Source of the DNA: SZUA-521 sp041738285 | Lineage (GTDB): Bacteria > Pseudomonadota > Gammaproteobacteria > Pseudomonadales > Azotimanducaceae | Length of the DNA: 11,405 nucleotides | Assembly (NCBI GenBank): GCA_041738285.1 | Contig: JBGSQB010000100.1 | Coordinates: 1-11,405 of the forward strand | Reading direction: 5' to 3' | Shown: in pieces, positions 5,513-11,405 of the stretch | Layout: the number at the start of each line of letters is the position of its first letter | How positions within the stretch are numbered: the first letter of the stretch is position 1 | Notes under the pieces: generated by a model | Seen by the model: the letters and a program-made list of their open reading frames with translations, nothing else | Told to the model about the DNA's origin: nothing | Databases searched by the model: none | Translations under genes and position numbers: made by a program

Positions 5513-6678
5513 ATCGGGATTCCGATAGCGTTGGCGACGCGCCGCATGTAGCCGGAGAACACATCCAGATATCGCGGCACCGGCAGCAGAAATGCATCGT
5601 GGCCGTGGGGCGTGTCGATGACGGTGCTCACGACGCTCTTGCGCGCGGTAACCAGCGCATCGACGATCTCGCGCGAGCGTGCAGGAGAGAAGCGCCAGTC
5701 GGTGGTGAACGAGCATACCCAGAAGTCCGCGGTAGCGGCGGACAGCGCGGCCACTAAGTTGTCATTGAAGTCGGCGGCGGGGTCGAACTCATCGAGCGCG
5801 CGCGTCATCAGCAGATAGGTGTTGGCGTCGAACGTCTGGCTGAACGAGCGGCCCTGATGGTGCAGATAGCTCTCGATCTGAAACATCGTGTCCGGAGTCG
5901 GCGCATCGGGTAGTCGTGCCGTCGACTGCGTGCGCCGGCCGAACTTGTCGCGCATGCCATCGTCTGATTGATACGTCACGTGGCCGACCATTCGCGCGAG
6001 CATGAGTCCGCGCTCGGGATTGTCACCGGCCTCCAGGTAGCGGCCACCGTGAAAACTGAGGTCAGTGACGATTGCGTGCCGCGCGATCTCATTGAATGCA
6101 ATGTTCTGCGCGGACAGACGCGGCGCCGCGGCGATCAGGAGTGCATGGGCGATGCGATCCGGATGGTCGATCGTCCACTGCAGCGCCTGCATGCCCCCCA
6201 GACTGCCGCCAACAACGGCGGCGAATCGCGCGATGCCGAGGCGATCAGCCAGTCGCGCTTGCGCGGCGACCCAGTCCGCGACCGTAACTGCCGGAAAGTC
6301 CGGACCATAGAGCCTGCCGGTGCGCGGATCCGTCGATCGCGGCCCTGTACTGCCGTGACAGCCGCCGATGTTGTTGAGGCTGACGACGAAAAAGTGATTT
6401 GTGTCGATCGCCTTGCCCGGACCGATGCACACGTCCCACCAGCCGGGTTTGCGATCCTCGCCAGCGTGGAATCCCGCCGCATGGTGGTGGCCAGACAGTG
6501 CGTGGCACACGAGGACCGCATTCGAGTGGGATGCGTTCAGCGCGCCGTAGGTCTCGTAGACCAGATCGAACTGCGGCAGGTCGCGTCCGCACTTCAGATT
6601 GAGAGGCTCATCGAACGTCGCGCGCTGCGGTACGACGATACCGACCGAGTTGCTGGGTAGGCTCTGCACGCGCGTCAT
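5509..6678 (-). CDS. metX: Homoserine O-acyltransferase MetX
   Basis: A 389-residue alpha/beta-hydrolase-fold enzyme that acylates homoserine at the start of methionine synthesis. The nucleophile is Ser159 in VVGGSLGGMQALQW; the likely partners are Asp327 (TTDWRFSP) and His360 (PHGHDAFL). Other family motifs are YETYGALN, CHALSGHHHAAG, PGWWD, and NIGGCHGSTGPRS (residues 103-115). Start ATG 6678 overlaps the yggT stop as ATGA, and the length fits the family; a longer open frame upstream is a shadow of yggT. Many proteobacterial MetX proteins paired with MetW use succinyl-CoA rather than acetyl-CoA, so the acyl donor cannot be assigned by name alone. The gene has no leader of its own, so no SAM riboswitch controls it directly. 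Confidence 0.96.
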   Translation of the reverse strand: MTRVQSLPSNSVGIVVPQRATFDEPLNLKCGRDLPQFDLVYETYGALNASHSNAVLVCHALSGHHHAAGFHAGEDRKPGWWDVCIGPGKAIDTNHFFVVSLNNIGGCHGSTGPRSTDPRTGRLYGPDFPAVTVADWVAAQARLADRLGIARFAAVVGGSLGGMQALQWTIDHPDRIAHALLIAAAPRLSAQNIAFNEIARHAIVTDLSFHGGRYLEAGDNPERGLMLARMVGHVTYQSDDGMRDKFGRRTQSTARLPDAPTPDTMFQIESYLHHQGRSFSQTFDANTYLLMTRALDEFDPAADFNDNLVAALSAATADFWVCSFTTDWRFSPARSREIVDALVTARKSVVSTVIDTPHGHDAFLLPVPRYLDVFSGYMRRVANAIGIPM

Positions 6679-7232
6679 CCAATCAACGTATTGAACACCG
6701 CGGGCAGCAGGTAGTCGCGAATCAGGATCAGCACCATGAACACGAGGATCGGGCTGAAGTCGAGGCCGCCCATGGCCGGCAGCAGGCGGCGGCCAGGTGC
6801 CAGGACCGGTTCGGTGATCTGGTGCAGCAGCAGCGCGGCGGGATGGTGAGTGCCTTGAGCGACGAAGCTCAGCACGATGACGATGATGAGCGCGAACCAG
6901 TAGATCGTCAGCAGCAGTCGCAGCATCTCGAACAGGCCGCGCAGCGCGATGTAGGGAATGCCGGGCAGAAACTGGGATTCGAGGCCCACGATCAGCGCGA
7001 AGCCGATCGACTTGGTCAGCCACGCGGCAAGCAGCGCGGCAATGTCGAAGTTGCGGAAGCCCGGAATCATCAGACGCAGCGGCCGCAGCAGTGGATCGGT
7101 GGCCTTCACTACGCCCTGGGAGATCGGGTTGTAAAAGTCGGCGCGACTCGCCTGCAGGATCATCCGTGCCAGAAACAGGAAACAGACGATGTCGAAGATC
7201 GTGTTGATCACGAAGGTCAAGGCACTGCTCAT
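6675..7232 (-). CDS. YggT family integral membrane protein
   Basis: This 185-residue protein carries two YggT repeats, each with two hydrophobic helices. Helix regions are near residues 4-26, 57-78, 97-118 and 160-178. Each repeat shows the family pattern of a helix followed by a loop with NP-x-[ST]-x-G/V and DPLLRPLR or EPVLAPGRRLLP, here FYNPISQGVVKATDPLLRPLR and LLHQITEPVLAPGRRLLP. It sits in the inner membrane; its role is not settled (ion or osmotic homeostasis has been proposed for family members). ATG 7232 is preferred: AAGGAG lies 10 bases upstream, inside the end of proC, and a more upstream in-frame start would overlap proC and add non-family sequence. The gap to proC is 7 bases; it overlaps metX by 4. 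Confidence 0.93.
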   Translation of the reverse strand: MSSALTFVINTIFDIVCFLFLARMILQASRADFYNPISQGVVKATDPLLRPLRLMIPGFRNFDIAALLAAWLTKSIGFALIVGLESQFLPGIPYIALRGLFEMLRLLLTIYWFALIIVIVLSFVAQGTHHPAALLLHQITEPVLAPGRRLLPAMGGLDFSPILVFMVLILIRDYLLPAVFNTLIG

Positions 7233-7239
7233 GGCCGAA

Positions 7240-8076
7240 TCACTCCTTTGCCTTTGGGGCGGGCCCGCCGAACTCACTGGCGAGTTCGGCGCTGCGAATC
7301 GCCGCTTGTTCGATTGCAGCTCGAATCGTTCGATGTACGCCAGCGGCGTCGAGTACGGAGATGGCGCGCTCCGTCGTGCCGCCCGGCGATGTCACGTTCT
7401 TGCGCAGCTGTGACGGGGCGATTCCCGACTGGCGCGCCATGAGCGCCGCGCCATGGGCGGTCGCCAGGGTCAGCTGCAGCGCGACCTCCGGGGCGAGACC
7501 CTGCGCCTGACCCGCGGCGGTCATCGCTTCCATGAGGTAGAAAAAGTACGCGGGGCCGCTGCCGGATACGGCGGTTACCGCGTCGAGGTCCGACTCGACC
7601 TCGACCCAGAGCACTTCACCCGCGGCCCCCAGTACATCGGCGGCAAGAGCTCGGTGTCGCGGCTGAACGTGATCGTTGGCAAACATGGCGGTAATGCCCG
7701 CGCCGTACAGCGCCGGTGTATTCGGCATGCATCGCACGATGGCGAGCTCCGGCCTGCTCCAGGATGCAATCGATGCGCTGGTCACACCCGCTGCGATCGA
7801 CACAATCAGCACCTCACTGGTCAGGTGCGCGGCAAGATTGGACACGACCACGGACATGACCTGGGGTTTGACGGCCAGGATCACCGCATCTGCATGGGCC
7901 ACGGCCTTGGCGTTATCGGCGGTCGTGGCGACCCCCATCGCCTCTATCTTCTTCAGCTGATCCGCGGCCGGATCCGCGGCGATGATCTGTTCGGGCCGCG
8001 TGCCTGATCGCAGCAACCCGCCAATCAGACTGCTGGCCATGTTGCCGGCACCGATGAATGCGAGGCGTCGGGTCAC
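7240..8076 (-). CDS. proC: Pyrroline-5-carboxylate reductase ProC
   Basis: The 278-residue protein catalyses the last step of proline synthesis, reducing 1-pyrroline-5-carboxylate with NAD(P)H. The N-terminal Rossmann loop FIGAGNMASSLIGGL (about residues 6-20) binds the nucleotide. Further motifs are ILAVKPQ, IVSIAAGV, RCMPNTPALYGAG, the dimer-domain signature AVSGSGPAYFF and the C-terminal NVTSPGGTTERAI, which contributes to the active site. The length is normal for the family. The start is GTG 8076, which overlaps the yggS stop as GTGA. The yggS-proC-yggT order is conserved across bacteria. The tail after the GGT motif is ordinary apart from an Ala/Lys/Glu-rich last ten residues. Confidence 0.97.
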   Translation of the reverse strand: MTRRLAFIGAGNMASSLIGGLLRSGTRPEQIIAADPAADQLKKIEAMGVATTADNAKAVAHADAVILAVKPQVMSVVVSNLAAHLTSEVLIVSIAAGVTSASIASWSRPELAIVRCMPNTPALYGAGITAMFANDHVQPRHRALAADVLGAAGEVLWVEVESDLDAVTAVSGSGPAYFFYLMEAMTAAGQAQGLAPEVALQLTLATAHGAALMARQSGIAPSQLRKNVTSPGGTTERAISVLDAAGVHRTIRAAIEQAAIRSAELASEFGGPAPKAKE

Positions 8077-8759
8077 GGTCGTTCACCGAAGATCGCAGTG
8101 CCCACTCGAATGAGCGTTGCGCCTTCCTCGATCGCCAACTCGAAATCTCCACTCATACCCATCGACAGCGTATCCCAACTGTTTCGTCCGATCGGACGAT
8201 GCATCTCAAATAGTTGTGCCAGACGACGAAAGCTCGCGCGCTTGTCGCCTGCATCTTGTGTCTCGCGCGGTATCGCCATCAGCCCCCGCAGGGCGATGCG
8301 CGGAAGGCGGGCCACGTAGCCAACCAATTCTGACAGACCCTCCACGCTCACGCCCGCCTTCTGTGGTTCGTCATCGACGTTGACCTGCAAGAGCACGTTG
8401 AGCGGTGGGGCATCGGCATGGCGCTGCTGCGACAATCTGCGGGCGACCTTGTCGCGATCGACGGTATGCACCCAATCGAATGCGCTCGCGATGCCGTGCG
8501 TCTTGTTCGACTGTATTGCGCCGATGAAATGCCAGCGCACCGTTCGCTGCGCGAGTGCCGCAATCTTCGGCATGGCCTCGGCAAGATAGTTCTCGCCGAT
8601 GTCTGCGACCCCTGCTTCGATCACCCCCTCGATCTCCCGCGCGGTACGGGTCTTGGACACGGCGATCAATCCGATCGTAGCGGGATCTCGACCTGCGGCC
8701 TGGGCCGCACGCGTCATGCGGGCGCGGACCTGTGCGACGCAACTACTGACAGAGTGCAT
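8073..8759 (-). CDS. PLP homeostasis protein YggS (PLPBP/YBL036C family)
   Basis: A 228-residue cytosolic protein with the fold of the N-terminal domain of alanine racemase. It binds pyridoxal 5'-phosphate and keeps B6 and amino-acid pools balanced, with no established catalysis. The PLP lysine is Lys36 in IAVSKTR, the same number as in E. coli YggS. Other family motifs are IGENYLAEAMPKI, WHFIGAIQSNKT, LLQVNVDDEPQKAG, GLMAIP, LSMGMSGDFELAIEEGATLIRVG and the terminal FGER. ATG 8759 gives the standard length. It appears to be the first gene of the eight-gene - strand unit, divergent from pilT. No clear Shine-Dalgarno precedes this ATG, so translation initiation may be weak. Confidence 0.96.
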   Translation of the reverse strand: MHSVSSCVAQVRARMTRAAQAAGRDPATIGLIAVSKTRTAREIEGVIEAGVADIGENYLAEAMPKIAALAQRTVRWHFIGAIQSNKTHGIASAFDWVHTVDRDKVARRLSQQRHADAPPLNVLLQVNVDDEPQKAGVSVEGLSELVGYVARLPRIALRGLMAIPRETQDAGDKRASFRRLAQLFEMHRPIGRNSWDTLSMGMSGDFELAIEEGATLIRVGTAIFGERP

Positions 8760-8907
8760 GGTGAGAGTGCAAACACGGTCGCAGTTTGACTACACGGTGC
8801 ATGTCGAGGCGCTGTGGGCCATGTGAAAGGTAGATCGGTGGTAATACTATACAAAGCCCCAGATGGACTGGGCCAAGCCGTACTGGCCGTGCAGAAAGGG
8901 ACTGCTA
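8760..8907. promoter_or_regulatory. Divergent yggS / pilT promoter region
   Basis: This 148-bp non-coding stretch must hold promoters for the - strand operon beginning at yggS and for pilT-pilU. The only AT-rich patch is 8841-8856. On the - strand it contains TATAGT (8851-8846), a five-of-six match to a sigma-70 -10 box; the nearest -35 candidate, TTGGCC, is 19 bp away, which is long. On the + strand TACTAT (8845-8850) or TATACA (8848-8853) could serve as -10 boxes, with no good -35. TTGACT at 8786-8791 looks like a -35 but lacks a partner. I see no sigma-54 (-24/-12) pattern. Confidence 0.4.
8895..8900 (+). promoter_or_regulatory. Ribosome binding site of pilT
   Basis: AAAGGG lies seven bases before ATG 8908. 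It decides the pilT start against the in-frame ATG at 8863, which has no comparable site and would add 15 residues not seen in PilT proteins. Confidence 0.75.
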
Positions 8908-9942
8908 ATGGACATTACCGAACTCCTGGCATTCAGCGCCAAGCAGGGCGCATCCGACCTCCACCTCTCGGCGGGGCTGCCGCCGATGATTCGGGTGGAT
9001 GGCGACGTGCGCAGAATCAACCTGCCACCGCTGGAGCACCGCGAAGTACACGCGCTGGTGTACGAGATCATGAACGACAAGCAGCGCAAGGACTACGAAG
9101 AGTTCTTCGAGACCGACTTTTCCTTCGAAGTGCCCGGCGTTGCGCGCTTTCGAGTCAATGCCTTCAATCAGAATCGCGGTGCCGGCGCCGTGTTCCGGAC
9201 CATCCCATCGAAAGTGCTGACCATGGAAGACCTCGGCATGGGCCAGGTGTTCAAGGACATCTCGATGGCCCCGCGAGGCCTGGTGCTGGTCACCGGACCC
9301 ACGGGTTCGGGTAAGAGTACGACACTTGCCGCCATGGTCGACTTCGTCAACGACAACAAATACCACCATATCCTCACCATCGAGGATCCGATCGAATTCG
9401 TTCATGAGAGCAAGAAGTGCCTCGTGAACCAGCGTGAGGTCCACCGTGACACGCACGGGTTTGGTGAAGCGCTACGGGTTGCCCTGCGCGAAGACCCGGA
9501 CATCATTCTGGTGGGCGAGATGCGTGACCTCATCACCACGCGCCTCGCACTCACTGCGGCCGAGACGGGTCACCTCGTGTTCGCCACCCTGCACACCACA
9601 TCCGCATCCAAGACGATCGATCGAATCATCGACCAGTTCCCCGGCGAAGAAAAAGAGATGGTCCGGTCGATGTTGTCCGAATCACTGCAGGCGGTGATCT
9701 CGCAGACGCTGCTCAAGCGTGTGAACGGTGGTCGGGTGGCTGCTCATGAAATCATGATCGGTACACCGGCAATCCGAAATCTGATTCGCGAGGGCAAGAT
9801 CGCGCAGATGTACTCCGCCATTCAGACGAGCGCAGGCGTTGGCATGCAGACGCTCGATCAGTGTCTGCACGACCTCGTGCAGAAACGCGTAGTGAGCCGT
9901 GAAACAGCGCGGGAGCGGGCCAAGATGCCCGACAGCTTCTAA
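8908..9942 (+). CDS. pilT: Type IV pilus retraction ATPase PilT
   Basis: PilT is the hexameric cytoplasmic ATPase that powers pilus retraction and twitching motility. The 344-residue length equals that of P. aeruginosa PilT. Motifs in order: N-terminal GASDLHLSAG (PAS-like N2 domain), Walker A GPTGSGKST with Lys136, Asp box TIEDPIEFVH (about 157-166), Walker B DIILVGEMRD with Glu204, His box GHLVFATLHT, and the C-terminal AIRNLIRE helix that is characteristic of PilT and needed for retraction. ATG 8908 is supported by AAAGGG. It is followed 14 bases later by pilU, so the two form an operon. The rest of the pilus machinery is not in the window, which is normal since these genes are scattered. 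Confidence 0.98.
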   Translation: MDITELLAFSAKQGASDLHLSAGLPPMIRVDGDVRRINLPPLEHREVHALVYEIMNDKQRKDYEEFFETDFSFEVPGVARFRVNAFNQNRGAGAVFRTIPSKVLTMEDLGMGQVFKDISMAPRGLVLVTGPTGSGKSTTLAAMVDFVNDNKYHHILTIEDPIEFVHESKKCLVNQREVHRDTHGFGEALRVALREDPDIILVGEMRDLITTRLALTAAETGHLVFATLHTTSASKTIDRIIDQFPGEEKEMVRSMLSESLQAVISQTLLKRVNGGRVAAHEIMIGTPAIRNLIREGKIAQMYSAIQTSAGVGMQTLDQCLHDLVQKRVVSRETARERAKMPDSF

Positions 9943-9944
9943 CC

Positions 9945-9950
9945 AAAGGA
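9945..9950 (+). promoter_or_regulatory. Ribosome binding site of pilU
   Basis: AAAGGA sits six bases before the pilU ATG at 9957, within the 14-base gap after the pilT stop. It indicates independent ribosome loading on a shared pilT-pilU transcript. Confidence 0.7.
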
Positions 9951-9956
9951 CAGCCC

Positions 9957-11093
9957 ATGGAATTCGACAAACTGCTGAAACTGGTCGTCGAGAAGGGCGC
10001 ATCGGACCTCTTCATCACCGCGGGCCGCCCGCCGACGATGAAGATCAACGGCAAGCTGTTCGCCGTGTCGAAGAACGCGCTTTCGCCGGAGCAATCCAGG
10101 GAGATCGTGCTTGGCGTCATGAACAAGGATCAGCAGGACGTCTTCAAGAAAGACCACGAGTGCAATTTCGCCATCAACACCCGCGGTCTGGGTCGGTTCC
10201 GCGTCAGTGCGTTCTATCAGCGCAACCTCATAGGAATGGTGCTACGACGCATCGAAGTGAACATTCCCAAGGTCGCCGAACTCGGCCTGCCGACGATTGT
10301 CGAGACCTTGTCGATGACCAAACGTGGCCTCATCATCTTCGTGGGCGCGACGGGAACCGGGAAGTCGACGTCGCTTGCGTCGATGATCGGGCACCGCAAC
10401 GAGCACTCGACCGGCCACATCATCTCGATCGAAGATCCGATCGAGTACATCCACCAGCACAAGGGCTGCATCGTCACCCAGCGCGAAGTCGGCGTTGACA
10501 CCGACAGCTTCGACATTGCACTCAAGAACACGCTGCGCCAGGCGCCCGATGTCATCATGATCGGCGAAGTCCGCACCCGGGAAACGATGGAGTATTCCGT
10601 GACGTTTGCCGAGACCGGCCACCTGTGTCTGTGTACGTTGCATGCGAACAACGCGAACCAGGCGCTCGATCGCATCATTCACTTCTTCCCGAGCGATCGT
10701 CACGATCAGATCTGGATGGATCTGTCCCTGAACCTCAAAGCGATCGTCGCTCAGCAGCTCATTCCGACCATCGACGGTCAGGGCCGACGCGTGGCGGTCG
10801 AGGTGCTCATCAACACGCCGCTCATGGCCGATCACATCCGCAAGGGCGAAGTGCATCTGCTCAAGGAGCTGATGACGAAGTCGACTCAGCAGGGCATGCA
10901 GACCTTCGATCAATCGCTGTACAAGTTGTACGCCGCCGGTGAGATCAGCTACGACGCGGCGCTCGCCCACGCCGACTCGGCCAACGATCTGCGTCTCATG
11001 ATCAAGCTCGGCTCCGATGCCAAGGCCAACCCAATGGACGGGGTCAATCTCACCCTCGAAGAGAGCGAAGCCGCTTTCAGCTATCGGCGTTGA
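9957..11093 (+). CDS. pilU: PilT-like accessory retraction ATPase PilU
   Basis: A 378-residue PilT paralogue, longer at the C-terminus than PilT, as is typical of PilU. PilU works together with PilT to raise retraction force and is not enough for retraction by itself in the species studied. Motifs: GASDLFITAG at the N-terminus, Walker A VGATGTGKST with Lys136, Asp box SIEDPIEYIH, Walker B DVIMIGEVRTRE, His box GHLCLCTLHANN. Where PilT has AIRNLIRE, this protein has LMADHIRKGEVHLLKELM, the PilU version. Residues after about 340 form the family's acidic extension (LTLEESEAAF). Start ATG 9957 has a good ribosome site. Its 3' end overlaps the convergent ruvX by 17 bp. Confidence 0.97.
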   Translation: MEFDKLLKLVVEKGASDLFITAGRPPTMKINGKLFAVSKNALSPEQSREIVLGVMNKDQQDVFKKDHECNFAINTRGLGRFRVSAFYQRNLIGMVLRRIEVNIPKVAELGLPTIVETLSMTKRGLIIFVGATGTGKSTSLASMIGHRNEHSTGHIISIEDPIEYIHQHKGCIVTQREVGVDTDSFDIALKNTLRQAPDVIMIGEVRTRETMEYSVTFAETGHLCLCTLHANNANQALDRIIHFFPSDRHDQIWMDLSLNLKAIVAQQLIPTIDGQGRRVAVEVLINTPLMADHIRKGEVHLLKELMTKSTQQGMQTFDQSLYKLYAAGEISYDAALAHADSANDLRLMIKLGSDAKANPMDGVNLTLEESEAAFSYRR

Positions 11094-11405
11094 GGAACGT
11101 CTCGGCGATCAGACATGCCGCGACTGCGTGCCGGGCCCCGACGTCTGCGCTCATGCCGCGGGCTTCGAAGCTGGTCAATCGTTCGTCGATGAACTCGATC
11201 GGCAGGTCGTAACGAAGCGCCAGCGCGGCACCGAAGCTGCGGGCCTGCTGCGCCATGTCGCTCACCGTGCCGTCCATGTTGAGCGGCAGCCCCACCACGA
11301 GCCGCGACGGGCCCCACTGCTTCACCATCGCATCGACCGCGGTCCAGTCAGGCTGGCCGCGTTTCGCCGTGAGCGTGCCGACGGGGCTTGCGGTGCGGGT
11401 CACGC
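11077..11405 (-). CDS. ruvX: RuvX/YqgF, putative Holliday junction resolvase, C-terminal part (5' end outside window)
   Basis: About 109 residues of the C-terminal part are visible; the N-terminus, with the first catalytic DFG-type Asp, lies beyond the right edge. RuvX/YqgF has an RNase H-like fold and is linked to 16S rRNA 5'-end processing and possibly junction resolution. The family is identified by TASPVGTL, GQPDW, the core VVGLPLNMDGTVSD and FIDERLTSFEAR. An oddity: the segment between the SFEAR motif and the last helix is short, and the last helix reads ARHAVAACLIAE where most members have an Asp just before the small residues. Here a His (codon 11128-11130) occupies that place. A truncated or altered active site is therefore possible, while the reading frame is intact. 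It is convergent with pilU, overlapping by 17 bp. Confidence 0.92.
   Translation of the reverse strand, partial: VTRTASPVGTLTAKRGQPDWTAVDAMVKQWGPSRLVVGLPLNMDGTVSDMAQQARSFGAALALRYDLPIEFIDERLTSFEARGMSADVGARHAVAACLIAETFLNADS

Noticed and set aside
5513..5716. N-terminal extension of MetW from an upstream in-frame start
   Set aside because: The extra residues are an out-of-frame reading of the metX 3' end; the GTG overlapping the metX stop gives the normal MetW length.
8863..8907. Longer PilT N-terminus from the ATG at 8863
   Set aside because: The added residues are not PilT-like and that ATG lacks a ribosome site, whereas ATG 8908 has AAAGGG and yields the standard 344 residues.
1..11405. A novel defence, mobile or biosynthetic system
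   Set aside because: Every sizeable coding region belongs to a known core family in an order familiar from gammaproteobacteria. I see no transposase, integrase, repeat array, toxin-antitoxin pair or compositional break.

Overview
This is a housekeeping segment of a GC-rich gammaproteobacterial chromosome. The order ftsX-rpoH, trmB, hemW-rdgB-DUF4426-metW-metX-yggT-proC-yggS, then pilT-pilU and ruvX resembles what I remember of Pseudomonas and related non-enteric gammaproteobacteria. A near-perfect CIRCE operator (the HrcA site) in front of rpoH argues against Pseudomonas and enterics, which to my knowledge lack HrcA. It fits a deeper-branching or Xanthomonadales/Nevskiales/Steroidobacter-like lineage, but this placement is inference. 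There are no mobile elements, CRISPR arrays, tRNAs, rRNAs or phage genes, and no evident novel multi-gene system.

Layout. Bases 1-575 hold the 3' part of ftsX (cell division). Bases 576-824 are the rpoH control region: a sigma-E-like promoter, an overlapping CIRCE element, and a small inverted repeat that can fold over the rpoH ribosome binding site and start codon. rpoH (heat-shock sigma factor), a DUF423 membrane protein gene and trmB (tRNA m7G46 methyltransferase) follow on the + strand, closely spaced or overlapping.

From 8759 down to 2765 eight genes run on the - strand as one tightly packed unit: yggS, proC, yggT, metX, metW, a DUF4426 gene, rdgB and hemW. Five junctions are 4-nt overlaps (GTGA or ATGA), one is a 22-nt overlap and one is a 7-nt gap. 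Six of the thirteen genes whose starts are visible begin with GTG, mostly at these junctions. The unit mixes PLP homeostasis, proline and methionine synthesis, nucleotide-pool cleaning and heme handling. It converges on trmB with a 34-bp tail overlap.

A 148-bp divergent region (8760-8907) separates yggS from pilT-pilU, the paired type IV pilus retraction ATPases. pilU converges on ruvX with a 17-bp overlap; ruvX runs off the right edge.

The most interesting signals are regulatory and sit upstream of rpoH, where an envelope-stress promoter and an HrcA operator appear superimposed. A smaller point is the apparent loss of a conserved aspartate near the C-terminus of RuvX.
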